Assembly (NCBI RefSeq): GCF_003697915.1
Contig: NZ_RCVN01000003.1
Span: 62,001 to 126,000 of the forward strand
Source of the DNA: Staphylococcus pseudoxylosus
Lineage (GTDB): Bacteria > Bacillota > Bacilli > Staphylococcales > Staphylococcaceae
DNA length: 64,000 nt
Direction: 5' to 3'
The translations under genes were made by a program, and so were the position numbers. Position 1 is the stretch's first letter; each line of letters starts with the position of its first letter. Positions 37,268 to 46,362 of this stretch are shown one piece after another. The notes beneath the pieces are model-generated. The model did no database searches and was not told the DNA's origin. It worked only from the letters and a program-made list of their open reading frames with translations.

Positions 37268-38271
37268 TGATAAGAATTAACAAAAATGAAAGCCCACTTC
37301 GTCCTTTAACAGATTCACAACTAGCTACAATAATACGAGAAGCATCATTTAACTTTTATCCAGATGATGAATACGAACGCTTTAAAGCAGCTTATGCAAA
37401 TTATTATGGCTATACTGCTGAACAAGTTATAGCTGGTAATGGATCTGATGAACTGATTCAAAAATTAATGTTAATCATGCCAGAGGGCCCGGCATTAACA
37501 CTTAATCCAGACTTTTTCATGTACCAGGCTTATGCCGCTCAAGTAAATCGTCCTATTGAATTTGTGGAAGCTGAGGACGATTTAACATTTAACCTTGAAC
37601 AGATTTTACAACGGATTGAGGAAGTGCAGCCAGCATTTTTTATAATGAGCAATCCCCATAATCCATCGGGCAAACAATACGGTACTACATTTTTAAAAGC
37701 TATAGCTGACAAGATGAACAATATTGGTGGTTATTTCGTAATAGACGAAGCATACCTGGATTTCGGTGAAGCTTACAACTTTGATATGCAACCGCATGTA
37801 CTACAAATGCGTACCTTATCAAAAGCATTCGGTATCGCTGGCCTAAGATTAGGTGTTCTAATTGGTACACCTGAGACAATTCAGCATATACAAAGTATTG
37901 AGCATCCCTATCCACTAAACACGCTTACGTTACACATTGCTTTGTATATGTTTGAACATCCTGAAAAAACCAAAGAATTCATAGATCATCAACGCCATTT
38001 AGCACTGAGATTAAGAAACTTATTTAGCGACTATGTTGCAGATATTATGGTCGTATTTCCGTCATATACTAATTTCGTACTTACTAAAGGAACGGAAGCA
38101 CAAAACTTAGGGCAATATATTCAATCACATGGTTTTTTACCTAGATTGTATGATGAGCCAGAAATGAATGACTATGTGCGTTACTCCATTGCGACAGATT
38201 CACAATTGGATGACTTAGAAGAAATTATTAAAACTTGGAGGTCTCAATATGATTTATCAAAAAACACGTAA
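37267..38271 (+). CDS. hisC: histidinol-phosphate aminotransferase
   Basis: PLP aminotransferase, 334 aa from the ATG that overlaps the hisD TGA by one base; a TTG three bases earlier is also possible. Motifs: GNGSDELIQ, MSNPHNPSGKQYG, IDEAYLDF, and the PLP lysine in RTLSKAFGIAGLRLG (about residue 185). Slightly shorter than Bacillus HisC, as usual in staphylococci. Confidence 0.94.
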   Translation: MIRINKNESPLRPLTDSQLATIIREASFNFYPDDEYERFKAAYANYYGYTAEQVIAGNGSDELIQKLMLIMPEGPALTLNPDFFMYQAYAAQVNRPIEFVEAEDDLTFNLEQILQRIEEVQPAFFIMSNPHNPSGKQYGTTFLKAIADKMNNIGGYFVIDEAYLDFGEAYNFDMQPHVLQMRTLSKAFGIAGLRLGVLIGTPETIQHIQSIEHPYPLNTLTLHIALYMFEHPEKTKEFIDHQRHLALRLRNLFSDYVADIMVVFPSYTNFVLTKGTEAQNLGQYIQSHGFLPRLYDEPEMNDYVRYSIATDSQLDDLEEIIKTWRSQYDLSKNT

Positions 38272-38827
38272 CACTGCTGAAACACAATTAGCTATTTCAC
38301 TTGCAGACGACAATCGTCCAAGCAAAATCAACACTGGCGTGGGTTTTCTAGATCATATGTTGACCCTCTTCACCTTTCATAGCAACTTATCTATTACTAT
38401 TGACGCAAATGGTGATACAGAAGTAGACGATCACCACGTCACAGAAGATATTGGTATTGTTTTAGGGCAATTGTTGTTAGAAATGACCCGAGAAAGAAAA
38501 TCCTTTCAACGTTATGGCGTAAGTTATATTCCTATGGATGAAACATTAGCACGTACTGTCGTAGATATTAGCGGGCGCCCTTTCCTTTCATTTAATGCAC
38601 ATTTAAGCCGTGAGAAGGTAGGCACGTTTGATACGGAATTAGTAGAAGAATTCTTCCGTGCATTAGTCATTAATGCACGCTTAACAACGCATATTGATTT
38701 AATACGTGGTGGCAATACCCACCATGAAATAGAAGGAATCTTCAAATCTTTTGCGCGTGCACTTAAAGCATCTCTATCAAGCAATGATATGGAAGGCACA
38801 CCATCATCTAAGGGTGTGATAGAATGA
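38249..38827 (+). CDS. hisB: imidazoleglycerol-phosphate dehydratase
   Basis: Monofunctional IGP dehydratase, 192 aa. Mn-binding motifs GFLDHMLTLFTFH, VDDHHVTEDIGI, and the second set RGGNTHHEIEGIFKSFARAL. RBS TTGGAGG lies inside hisC; the genes overlap by 23 bp. Confidence 0.95.
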   Translation: MIYQKTRNTAETQLAISLADDNRPSKINTGVGFLDHMLTLFTFHSNLSITIDANGDTEVDDHHVTEDIGIVLGQLLLEMTRERKSFQRYGVSYIPMDETLARTVVDISGRPFLSFNAHLSREKVGTFDTELVEEFFRALVINARLTTHIDLIRGGNTHHEIEGIFKSFARALKASLSSNDMEGTPSSKGVIE

Positions 38828-39420
38828 TTGCCATTATTGATTACGGCTTAGGAAACATTAAAAATGTACAACGTGCAATCAACCATCTTGGTTATGAATC
38901 TAAATTAACAGATGATCCAAAAGATATTGAAGCTGCTGATATGATTATTTTACCTGGTGTCGGCCACTTTAAAGATGCCATGCAAGCTATTCAATCACGA
39001 GGTTTAGTGGAGATTTTGCAATCTGTTACCAACAAACCTATGATTGGTATTTGTCTTGGTATGCAGCTGCTATATGAGTGGAGTGCTGAAGGCGAAGTAT
39101 CTGGTTTAAAACTAATTCCAGGTCAAATCATACCAATTGAAACGCCCTATCCAGTACCTCACTTAGGTTGGAACAACCTAATTAGTAATCAACCAACACT
39201 TTCTCAAGATGTCTATTTTGTACATTCTTATCAGGCAGAAATGTCAGCATATGTTGTAGCATTTGCCGAATATGGCACACAAGTCCCTGCAATTGTACAA
39301 TTTAAAAATTATATAGGCATCCAATTCCACCCTGAAAAGAGTGGCGATGATGGCTTAGCAATACTTAATCAAGCACTGAAAGGTGGATTCCTAAATGATC
39401 AAACTATGGCCAGCCATTGA
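38824..39420 (+). CDS. hisH: imidazole glycerol phosphate synthase glutaminase subunit
   Basis: Class I glutamine amidotransferase that feeds ammonia to HisF. 198 aa; catalytic Cys in GICLGMQLL (about 77) and His/Glu in QFHPEKSG (about 168). Oxyanion region [11 protein letters not shown]. Overlaps hisB by 4 bp and hisA by 26 bp. Confidence 0.95.
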   Translation: MIAIIDYGLGNIKNVQRAINHLGYESKLTDDPKDIEAADMIILPGVGHFKDAMQAIQSRGLVEILQSVTNKPMIGICLGMQLLYEWSAEGEVSGLKLIPGQIIPIETPYPVPHLGWNNLISNQPTLSQDVYFVHSYQAEMSAYVVAFAEYGTQVPAIVQFKNYIGIQFHPEKSGDDGLAILNQALKGGFLNDQTMASH

Positions 39421-40099
39421 TTTAATCAATGCAACAAGCGTACGTCTTACTGAGGGTAAATATGATTCCGAAGAAAAAATGTCACGTAGCGCTGAAGAAA
39501 GCATTCAATTTTATAATCAATACAATTGTGTAGATCGTATTCATATAGTAGATTTAATCGGTGCTAAACAACAATCATCTATTGAACAAGACTATATTAA
39601 AGACTTACGTGCTCTAACTGATAAACCTATAGAAGTTGGTGGTGGTATTAGAAGTCTAAAAACCATTGAAGCGTATTTTAACGATGGTATTGATTATTGT
39701 ATTATCGGTACCAAAGGTATTCAAAACTTAGAATGGTTAGCCGAAATGGCACACCAATATCCTAATCGTTTATACCTTTCAGTAGATGCCTATAGACGAG
39801 AAGTAAAAATAAATGGTTGGGAACAAGATGCTGAACTAGATTTATTTGAGCTAATTGAAAAAATTGAGTCATTACCAATTGGCGGTGTCATCTACACAGA
39901 TATTTCAAAAGATGGGCGACTAGAAGGACCTAATTTTGAAATTACTGGACAATTAGTCAACGCAACTCAAAAACCTGTGGTTGCTTCTGGCGGTATCCGT
40001 CATCAACAAGATTTAGAAAAATTAGAATCACTTGGCGTCTCAGCAGCTATCGTAGGTAAAGCTGCACATAACCCTACTTTTTGGGAGGGCTTATCATGA
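39395..40099 (+). CDS. hisA: phosphoribosylformimino-AICAR ribotide isomerase
   Basis: Amadori isomerase on a (beta-alpha)8 barrel, 234 aa. Catalytic Asp in [13 protein letters not shown] (residue 8) and the second Asp in IYTDISKDG; phosphate motifs VGGGIRS and ASGGIRH. The start lies inside hisH with the RBS AAAGGTGG. Confidence 0.94.
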   Translation: MIKLWPAIDLINATSVRLTEGKYDSEEKMSRSAEESIQFYNQYNCVDRIHIVDLIGAKQQSSIEQDYIKDLRALTDKPIEVGGGIRSLKTIEAYFNDGIDYCIIGTKGIQNLEWLAEMAHQYPNRLYLSVDAYRREVKINGWEQDAELDLFELIEKIESLPIGGVIYTDISKDGRLEGPNFEITGQLVNATQKPVVASGGIRHQQDLEKLESLGVSAAIVGKAAHNPTFWEGLS

Positions 40100-40854
40100 T
40101 TAAAAAGAGAATCATTCCTTGTTTGGATGTTAAAGATGGACGCGTCGTTAAAGGCATACAATTTAAAGGATTAAGAGATATTGGTAACCCAGTCGAATAT
40201 GCACTGTATTATAACGAGCAAGGCGCCGATGAATTAGTTTTTTTAGATATTTCACGGACAGAAGCGGGTCATGACCTAGTGTTGGACGTTATTGAAGAAA
40301 CGGCAGACAAACTATTTATACCATTAACTGTCGGTGGCGGCATATCAACTATTGATGATATTTCTCAACTCTTAAATCATGGTGCTGACAAAGTATCATT
40401 GAATTCAAGCGCACTTAAAAACCCTTCATTTATTAAAGAAGCCAGCGAAAAATTTGGTAGTCAATGTATATGTATCGCTATAGATAGTAATTATGATAGT
40501 GAATTAAATGACTATTTTTGCTATACGCATGGTGGTAAGCAACGAACAGACAAACGTGTTTATGATTGGGTTCAAGAAGTTGAAGCTTTAGGTGCCGGTG
40601 AGTTACTTATCACAAGTATGACGCATGACGGCATGAAACAAGGATTCGATGTTAATCATTTACATGAAATCGAACAACTTGTAAATATTCCAGTTATAGC
40701 TAGTGGAGGCGGTGGCAATCCAGAACATTTCGTTAATTTATTTAAGCAAACTGATGTTTCTGCTGGTCTGGCCGCAAGTATTTTACATGATAAAGAAACA
40801 ACTGTAGATGAAATTAAAAAAACAATGTCCCAAGGAGGTGTCCCAGTGAGATGA
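40096..40854 (+). CDS. hisF: imidazole glycerol phosphate synthase cyclase subunit
   Basis: Cyclase partner of HisH, 252 aa. The ATG at 40096 follows RBS GGGAGGG (40083-40089) and is chosen over the TTG at 40081. Catalytic Asp in [14 protein letters not shown] (residue 11) and AIDSNYD (about 130); phosphate loops VGGGIST and [10 protein letters not shown]. Confidence 0.95.
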   Translation: MIKKRIIPCLDVKDGRVVKGIQFKGLRDIGNPVEYALYYNEQGADELVFLDISRTEAGHDLVLDVIEETADKLFIPLTVGGGISTIDDISQLLNHGADKVSLNSSALKNPSFIKEASEKFGSQCICIAIDSNYDSELNDYFCYTHGGKQRTDKRVYDWVQEVEALGAGELLITSMTHDGMKQGFDVNHLHEIEQLVNIPVIASGGGGNPEHFVNLFKQTDVSAGLAASILHDKETTVDEIKKTMSQGGVPVR

Positions 40855-41483
40855 ATACACAACAACCTGATTTTAGCAAAGGGCTGCTACCAGCTATATT
40901 GCAAGATGTGAATACAAAACAAGTGCTAATGCTCGGTTATATGAATGAAGCAGCTTATCAACAAACACTCACAAGTGGCGTTGTTTGTTTTTATTCACGT
41001 TCCAAAGATCGTTTATGGACAAAAGGAGAAACATCTGGAAATACTCAAATCGTAAAGGATATCCATTTAGATTGCGACCAAGATACACTCCTTATCGATG
41101 TTGTACCAAATGGGCCAACATGCCATACAGGTAGTCAAAGTTGCTTTAATACACCTATACCTTTCAACGTGCAACAACTAGAACAGACCATAACTACTAG
41201 TGCCAAATCTAATAAAGAAAACTCCTATACGCAATATTTATTGAATGAAGGATTAGAAAAAATTACGAAAAAATTCGGTGAAGAATCATTTGAAGTTGTC
41301 ATAGGTGCAATGAAAAATGATCGCAAAGAAGTAACGAATGAAACTGCTGATTTAATGTATCATCTATTTGTGTTATTACACTCCTTAGATATAAAATTTG
41401 ACGATGTGGAACAAGTTCTAGCTCAACGTCATCAAACCGATAATAATTTCAAAGGAGAACGCACAGATATTAATCATTGGTAA
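40851..41483 (+). CDS. hisIE: bifunctional phosphoribosyl-AMP cyclohydrolase / phosphoribosyl-ATP pyrophosphatase
   Basis: Fused HisI-HisE, 210 aa, steps 2 and 3 of the pathway. HisI part: MLGYMNEAAYQQTL, FYSRSKDRLWTKGETSGN, the metal Asp cluster DCDQDTLLIDV and Cys/His GPTCHTGSQSCF (about 97-108). HisE part from about residue 122: YLLNEGLEKITKKFGEESFEVVIGAMKNDRKEVTNETADLMYHLFVLL. Last gene of the his operon; overlaps hisF by 4 bp. A hisN-type histidinol phosphatase is not in the operon. Confidence 0.95.
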   Translation: MNTQQPDFSKGLLPAILQDVNTKQVLMLGYMNEAAYQQTLTSGVVCFYSRSKDRLWTKGETSGNTQIVKDIHLDCDQDTLLIDVVPNGPTCHTGSQSCFNTPIPFNVQQLEQTITTSAKSNKENSYTQYLLNEGLEKITKKFGEESFEVVIGAMKNDRKEVTNETADLMYHLFVLLHSLDIKFDDVEQVLAQRHQTDNNFKGERTDINHW

Positions 41484-41495
41484 TAATGTCTTAAA

Positions 41496-41575
41496 TAAAA
41501 AGACGAGATGGATGAGGAACAAAAATCTATTTTTAATAAGATTTCTGTAAACCATACGCATCTCGTCTTTTTTAT
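41496..41575. terminator. bidirectional terminator between the his operon and the lipoprotein gene
   Basis: AAAAAGACGAGATG (41498-41511) pairs with CATCTCGTCTTTTT (41560-41573). The right arm overlaps the stop codon of the convergent lipoprotein gene. Confidence 0.85.
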
Positions 41576-42489
41576 TTGTCTTTCAACAACTCTTTTTTAA
41601 ATAACTTTGCTTGTTTTTCTACAGAAATTAAATCTGCATATATTGCTTCATCCATATCATAATAAATTACGTTACCATTTTGTACAGCTTGGTTATTTTT
41701 CCAAGTGTTTGATTTTACGAAATCATTGTTAGGTTTCTGCCCTTCTTTTGTAGGGAGTAATAAATAATCTCCTGAATAATCATTAAATTTTTCTTTGGGA
41801 ACTTTCATAAATTTCTCTTTTGGCATCACTTTTTGGGCTTCGGGATCCTCTTTTAAATTGAATCCTTCATAGATTGCTTCACTGCCCCGACCAAATCTAG
41901 GACCGAATTGATATATATCCTTGGCTTGAATATCCATGATTGAAAAAGTTTTATCTTCACCAATTTCTTTTTTAATTTCTTTACCATCTTTTGCTAGTTT
42001 GGATGCTAATTCATTAGCTTGCTCTTTAGCTTTTGCTTCTTTATTTACTAGCTTACCTATTTCTATATGTGTATCTTTATAATCCATATTCTGCACCTTC
42101 ATTGGAACAGTTGGCGCTATTTTTTCTAATTTTTTGTTATTTTTATTTTCTTTATATGTAATGATTAAATCGGGTTTTAATTTTGCTGCTGCTTCCACAT
42201 CTTCCGGGTCTATCTTCTTAATCTTGCCCATATCTAAATATTTGGAATCAGGAAAAACACTCGTTATCGCAATTGGTTTAATACCTAATTTTTTAAAATT
42301 GCCATAATTAGCTGTTAAATCAAGTACTCTCTTAGGCTTTTTAGGAATTTGGACTTTACTACCTTCACTTGTTGTATATGTTTTCGTCTTGGTATCTTCT
42401 TTTGAAGTTGCATCTTTAGACTCAGTGTTATTACCACAAGCTGCTAAAAATAATAATAAACACAACATGAAATATAATAATTTCTTCAA
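41572..42489 (-). CDS. FhuD2-like iron-siderophore binding lipoprotein
   Basis: Surface lipoprotein for ferric hydroxamate-type siderophores, 305 aa from a TTG start; the in-frame ATG at 42507 overlaps the RBS GGAAGGGG and is rejected. Lipobox LAAC (Cys about 18), then a charged linker. The domain resembles S. aureus FhuD2 throughout (VQIPKKPKRVLDLT, AAKLKPDLIITY, IGKLVNKEAKAKEQANELASKLAKDGKEIKKEIGEDKTFSI, RFGRGSEAIYEGFNLK). The GRG arginine and the following Glu of the FhuD2 pocket are kept; the Trp before them is Phe here. No permease or ATPase is adjacent, so it presumably uses FhuCBG encoded elsewhere. A Fur box lies upstream. Confidence 0.85.
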   Translation of the reverse strand: MKKLLYFMLCLLLFLAACGNNTESKDATSKEDTKTKTYTTSEGSKVQIPKKPKRVLDLTANYGNFKKLGIKPIAITSVFPDSKYLDMGKIKKIDPEDVEAAAKLKPDLIITYKENKNNKKLEKIAPTVPMKVQNMDYKDTHIEIGKLVNKEAKAKEQANELASKLAKDGKEIKKEIGEDKTFSIMDIQAKDIYQFGPRFGRGSEAIYEGFNLKEDPEAQKVMPKEKFMKVPKEKFNDYSGDYLLLPTKEGQKPNNDFVKSNTWKNNQAVQNGNVIYYDMDEAIYADLISVEKQAKLFKKELLKDK

Positions 42490-42524
42490 AATATTAACCC
42501 CTTCCATAGTATTATACTTCCATT

Positions 42525-42543
42525 CTAATCGAAAACGATTATC
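42525..42543. promoter_or_regulatory. Fur box upstream of the siderophore-binding lipoprotein
   Basis: TAATCGAAAACGATTA is a perfect 6-4-6 palindrome extending to GATTATCA, fitting staphylococcal Fur sites. It is about 40 bp before the minus-strand start. Confidence 0.65.
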
Positions 42544-42668
42544 AATTGCAATATAATAATATAGAATTTTTAATTAATTATAGTATTACAATTTTCAATC
42601 TCACAAATTATTATAGTCGTTTTATTTTTACACTTTTGATATTATCAATTACAAAAGGAGTTGTTATT

Positions 42669-43037
42669 ATGGAAAAGCATTTTATAGGAATTGATCATGT
42701 TCAAGTTGCAGCACCTGCAAATCAAGAAGATTTGGCTAGAGCATTTTATGCTAAAAAATTAGGTTTTAAAGAAATACCTAAACCAGATAACCTTGCACAA
42801 AAAGGTGGTGTTTGGTTTCAAATCGGTCAACAACAGCTTCATATTGGTGTTGAAAATAATTTTAGCCCCGCCAAAAAAGCACACCCAGCATTTGCAGTAC
42901 ACAACGCAACAGAAGTAAGAAAAAACCTCGAATTACAGGAAGTAGAAATTGTATACGGAGATGAACTTGAAGGTGCTGATCGCTTTTATATTTACGACCC
43001 TTTTGGCAATAGGCTTGAAATTATAGAATGGCTGTAA
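42669..43037 (+). CDS. VOC-family (glyoxalase/bleomycin resistance-like) protein
   Basis: Small vicinal-oxygen-chelate protein, 122 aa. RBS AAAGGAG (42654-42660) selects the ATG at 42669 over the upstream in-frame start at 42546. The two beta-alpha-beta-beta-beta modules are visible: GIDHVQVAAPANQEDLARAFYAKKLGFKEIPKP and AFAVHNATEVRKNLE... DRFYIYDPFGNRLEIIE. Potential metal ligands are His of GIDHV, Gln/His of QLHIGVE and Glu of RLEIIE. Substrate unknown. Confidence 0.85.
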   Translation: MEKHFIGIDHVQVAAPANQEDLARAFYAKKLGFKEIPKPDNLAQKGGVWFQIGQQQLHIGVENNFSPAKKAHPAFAVHNATEVRKNLELQEVEIVYGDELEGADRFYIYDPFGNRLEIIEWL

Positions 43038-43067
43038 ATCGACTCTATATATAGAGCCACTCTCTAA

Positions 43068-43104
43068 AGAGCCACTTCTTTATTTATAAAGTTAGTGGCT
43101 CTTA
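43068..43104 (+). terminator. terminator of the VOC gene
   Basis: AGAGCCAC (43068-43075) pairs with GTGGCTCT (43095-43102). Imperfect repeats of the right arm (GTGG.CTTA.RCATGAG) follow downstream. Confidence 0.55.
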
Positions 43105-43303
43105 CACATGAGTTCCTACTCAGGTGTTCCTCTTTTAAAAGCTAGTGGGACTTATGCATGAGCGTTAGCTTAGGTATTCTGTATTGAGTTATCGAGACTT
43201 ACACATCGGACTTATTCAGAGCGTCTACTAAAAATTTTCAATTATGGCGAGGGGCTATGTAACATCTTATCGCAAACACATAGCTTATCATCATAAACAG
43301 ATG

Positions 43304-43837
43304 TCACTCAAAAAGATAGATGTCGCCCATTTCCTCATAATTGTTATAACTGCTTATTTTTTCAAATCCTAACGATTGCGCAGTCATAATAGAAGGAAAG
43401 TTGTCTTTTTTTGTGCGCACAAGTATTGGATGGTTCACTTGTATGTCGTTTTTCACATACGCTATGATTGCTAAACATGCTTCTTTGGTAAAACCTTTTC
43501 GTGTATACTCTGGATTCAATCGATAAGCCAAATTAAGGTATGTTTCACCTAACATTGTTTTATATGTCAAGCCACACATACCAACCATTTGACCGCTTGC
43601 CTTTTCTATCATTAATGCGTAACCAAAACGGTATTTAAACCAATGTTCAATCCATGACTTAAGCATCTCTTCTGTTTCTTCTATACTTTGATGAGGTCCC
43701 GCTGGATTATAAATGTTTGTTCTCGGATCTGAGTGTAAACCATGTAAGTCAGTTAAGTATTCTTGAGAAGGTCTTACTAAATATAATCTATCTGTTTCAA
43801 TAATAAAGTTTGTCTCCATAATATAATCTGTCTCCAT
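43304..43837 (-). CDS. GNAT acetyltransferase, RimJ/RimL type
   Basis: N-acetyltransferase of the Acetyltransf_3 group, 177 aa. Core: ETDRLYLVRPSQEYLTDLHGLHSDPRTNIYN at the N-terminus, GQMVGMCGLTYKTMLGETYLNLAYRLNPEYTRKGFTKEA (acetyl-CoA loop) and PSIMTAQSLGFEKI. The first 18 codons are a near-tandem repeat (METDYI-METNFI-IETDRL), so translation could begin at residue 1 or 7; RBS GGTGGGG favours the first. Acceptor unknown. Confidence 0.83.
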   Translation of the reverse strand: METDYIMETNFIIETDRLYLVRPSQEYLTDLHGLHSDPRTNIYNPAGPHQSIEETEEMLKSWIEHWFKYRFGYALMIEKASGQMVGMCGLTYKTMLGETYLNLAYRLNPEYTRKGFTKEACLAIIAYVKNDIQVNHPILVRTKKDNFPSIMTAQSLGFEKISSYNNYEEMGDIYLFE

Positions 43838-43878
43838 ATTTTACCCCACCTTAGTTTAATATCTGCAACTGCTATATA

Positions 43879-44379
43879 TTATAATTCCATGTACATTAAA
43901 TCTTCATCATAATAACTATTACCATCAAATAGTGCTTTGGGTTCAGTTCCGTACCACTTAAATCCTAGTTGTTCATATAATGCAATAGCGCTTTTATTTT
44001 CGGATAGTACACATAATCCAATTATTTTCACAAAGCCTAGTTCATTTACCTCGCTAATTATTTTTTTAATCAGTAAACTGGCAATACCTTGTCGTCTATA
44101 TGAAGGATCACAGTATATCGTTACTAAGTTGCCTTTATGTTTCACTTTTTCTAAGGTTTCACTATAAAAAGTACCTATACAAACTAATGCGGTGTCGTCA
44201 AACGCACCCATTGTAAATTGAGTTTCTGAAGATATGATTCGAGATTTAAACTTACCTAGTGGGAATTTCACCTCACGTTTGTAAGTAGAGGCAAAACCTT
44301 TCGGATCAGTTTGCAATGATTTCAAACGCAGCTTACGATATTGTTTCACATCGCTTTCAATTAATCGCCTATAGTACAT
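43879..44379 (-). CDS. GNAT acetyltransferase
   Basis: Second, unrelated-looking GNAT, 166 aa: N-terminal YYRRLIESDVKQYRKLRLKSLQTDPKGFASTY, acetyl-CoA loop DPSYRRQGIASLLIKKIISEV, and C-terminal SENKSAIALYEQLGFKWYGTEPKAL. Acceptor unknown. It starts 41 bp upstream of the first GNAT gene in the same direction and may share its transcript. Confidence 0.84.
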   Translation of the reverse strand: MYYRRLIESDVKQYRKLRLKSLQTDPKGFASTYKREVKFPLGKFKSRIISSETQFTMGAFDDTALVCIGTFYSETLEKVKHKGNLVTIYCDPSYRRQGIASLLIKKIISEVNELGFVKIIGLCVLSENKSAIALYEQLGFKWYGTEPKALFDGNSYYDEDLMYMEL

Positions 44380-44427
44380 TAATTATCACTTCTTTCATAA
44401 TAAAGGGGCACAAAAATATAAATTTTA

Positions 44428-44476
44428 AGAGTGAGACAAAAATCAACATTTATAATTTGATTTTCACCTCACTCCC
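44428..44476 (-). terminator. GAGTGAGACAAA-type terminator repeat
   Basis: GAGTGAGACAAAAATCAA pairs with TTGATTTTCACCTCACTC (imperfect). A typical staphylococcal intergenic hairpin, downstream of the minus-strand SDR gene. Confidence 0.6.
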
Positions 44477-44534
44477 ATATGATTCACAGATGACAAAGTA
44501 CATCATCTATAAAACAACACTTACCTGTGCTATT

Positions 44535-45239
44535 TTATACTGGTCTTACGGTAACTTCATTGATATTGACATGACTAGGTTGTTGTAACGCATAAACGAC
44601 AGCTTCAGCAATATCTTGCGGATCTAACTTCTTACGAGAACCCCAATCTGTGTTACCGCTTAATGGTGTGTCTACCATACCAGGTGAAATACTTGTGACT
44701 CTTACACCTGTTTTAGCTAATTCTTTTTCTAATCCTTGTGTAATCGTATGTACCGCCGCTTTAGATGCGCTATATAAGGTACTTTGTTTTGTCACTTCAA
44801 AACCAGAAATAGAAGCAATATTTATAATATGCCCGGTAGATTGATTTAAAAATATTGGTAAAACTGCATTAATACCATATAAAGTACCTTTGACGTTGAC
44901 ATCAATCATATTTTCCCATGCTTCAACATCACCATCTGTAATGGCAGAAGAAAGCATTAAACCAGCACTATTCACTAATATATCTACATGACCAAATTTA
45001 TTTTCAGTCTCTTTTACTAATTTGGCTACTTCATCTTTTTGCGTAACATCTACGATATGTGTATCAATTTCAGACTGACTATTTTCTTGAAGTTGTTTTG
45101 CTACATCTGATAAACGTGCTTCATTACGTCCTGTTAATACTACTTTAACACCATGTTGTGATAATGTTTCGGCAATACTTGCGCCGATACCACTACTCGC
45201 ACCTGTAACAATTGCAACTTTATTTTTTAACTCACTCAT
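44535..45239 (-). CDS. SDR-family NAD(P)-dependent oxidoreductase
   Basis: Classical SDR, 234 aa. [15 protein letters not shown] (residues 13-27) with Arg after strand 2 (TGRNEAR) suggests NADP preference. VNSAG replaces NNAG; catalytic NIASISG and YSASK (about 150-154) are present. Closest in pattern to the YdfG-like serine/3-hydroxy acid dehydrogenases. Monocistronic. Substrate unknown. Confidence 0.85.
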   Translation of the reverse strand: MSELKNKVAIVTGASSGIGASIAETLSQHGVKVVLTGRNEARLSDVAKQLQENSQSEIDTHIVDVTQKDEVAKLVKETENKFGHVDILVNSAGLMLSSAITDGDVEAWENMIDVNVKGTLYGINAVLPIFLNQSTGHIINIASISGFEVTKQSTLYSASKAAVHTITQGLEKELAKTGVRVTSISPGMVDTPLSGNTDWGSRKKLDPQDIAEAVVYALQQPSHVNINEVTVRPV

Positions 45240-45442
45240 CCATATCTTCCTTTCTACTTCAATTTAACTATGTATAAGGTTATTTCCCTATTTTCACTTA
45301 TTTTATCATGTTAATTTATTTTTTATTAAATTTTTGAATTATAACAATTATAACAATTATTCATTACCTATACTTCCATTTAATGTGGGTATATAATGGG
45401 TGTATATCAATTTAATAACGTTTGTTAAAAGGGGGATTAAAT

Positions 45443-45712
45443 TTGAATTTTGATGAAAGAATCAATCATTTACATGTATCTATGGCCAAAGATAATTTTG
45501 AATTTCGTTTTGAAGCTTTGTTTGAACAAGAAGAATGGATTCAAATGTCTTTAAGTCAACGCAATCAACTGGAACGTGAATTCCGTAGCTACGTGGAACA
45601 ACATGATCATTTACGTATACCGTATGCTTCACAAGACCACATTCGCATGCGTATGTACAATTCCGTTTATGATTTTAATTCGGTTAAACATAATTTCAAG
45701 GCATATATCTAA
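45443..45712 (+). CDS. small conserved staphylococcal protein (DUF1413-like)
   Basis: Soluble 89-aa protein from TTG at 45443; RBS AAAGGGGG (45428-45435) excludes the earlier TTG at 45422. The sequence MNFDERINHLHVSMAKDNFEFRFEALFEQEEWIQMSLSQRNQLEREFRSYVEQHDHL resembles DUF1413 proteins (EEW...L....R..L.REF...V). Function unknown. Its own terminator follows, and a TATAAT at 45392-45397 could be its -10. Confidence 0.7.
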   Translation: MNFDERINHLHVSMAKDNFEFRFEALFEQEEWIQMSLSQRNQLEREFRSYVEQHDHLRIPYASQDHIRMRMYNSVYDFNSVKHNFKAYI

Positions 45713-45750
45713 GCTCAGCCGTTCAATAGATTTTCGTTTAAATTAATATA

Positions 45751-45796
45751 GAAAAAGCCTACACTACTGTAAAAACAATAGTGTAGGCTTTTCTTA
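45751..45796 (+). terminator. terminator of the small DUF1413-like gene
   Basis: AAAAGCCTACACTA (45753-45766) pairs perfectly with TAGTGTAGGCTTTT (45779-45792). A-tract before and TTCTT after. Confidence 0.85.
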
Positions 45797-45935
45797 ATAC
45801 TGGGGGTGAGGGTGTTTAAATAAATCATGAAAGTTTCACTGGGGAGAAAAACTTACACGAAGTTAATAGGTTTTTATTGTAAGCGCATATTAAAAACACT
45901 ATTAAACTTCAATTCACATCGATGTATACAGTGTA

Positions 45936-46127
45936 TTATTGGTTAACTAATAGCTCTTTCTTTAAACCATAGTTGTAAATTTTCTCTGCATCAATGTAAG
46001 CTATATAGTCAATACTTCTGTATCCATCTTTAATGTCATTAATAATACCTTGATTTACACCTGTGTGTGTGTAAATTTCATAACTACTTTCGTTTGAAAA
46101 AATAACTGCTTCAATTACTTTTCTCAT
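45936..46127 (-). CDS. 63-aa HTH-like small protein of unknown function
   Basis: Short protein with RBS CGGAGTGA ten bases before the ATG. Residues 14-56 (SSYEIYTHTGVNQGIINDIKDGYRSIDYIAYIDAEKIYNYGLK) follow the layout of XRE-like helix-turn-helix units seen in small staphylococcal and phage proteins (IYKISxxTGVxxSxIxxLxxGxxxxxxLxxxxAEKLYNYxL). No partner gene is adjacent. A Rex/Crp-type palindrome lies about 90 bp upstream, so it may be induced under oxygen limitation. Real gene on RBS and pattern grounds; function not known. Confidence 0.6.
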   Translation of the reverse strand: MRKVIEAVIFSNESSYEIYTHTGVNQGIINDIKDGYRSIDYIAYIDAEKIYNYGLKKELLVNQ

Positions 46128-46216
46128 AATTAATCACTCCGTAGTTTTTCTATTAAGAAGCTTTGTTTATCTTCTACACCCTTATCATAATCCATGTACT
46201 AGTAAATTAAAAGTAT

Positions 46217-46236
46217 TTTGTGATTATTTTCACAAA
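46217..46236. promoter_or_regulatory. Rex- or Crp/Fnr(ArcR)-type palindrome
   Basis: TTTGTGA-TTATTT-TCACAAA: perfect 7-bp arms. TTGTGATTATTTTCACAA matches the Rex consensus TTGTGAAWWWWTTCACAA at 17 of 18 bases and also contains TGTGA-N6-TCACA. Upstream of the 63-aa HTH-like gene (minus strand). Confidence 0.6.
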
Positions 46237-46362
46237 TTTATCACTTTTATTCTTTTTCCGTGTTCCATTAAAGTCTTATATTTGACATTTCTCTTTGCCC
46301 ATCAAACATAATCATTATTAAACCCTTTAAAAACGCTGGCACTTATTTTCTAGGACTTTGTG

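Noticed and set aside
42546..42668. N-terminal extension of the VOC protein
   Set aside because: No RBS before 42546, AT-rich junk-like peptide, and a strong RBS directly before the ATG at 42669.
45879..45892. TGTAAGCGCATATT as a cre site
   Set aside because: The right half does not fit the consensus and no gene start is near on either strand.
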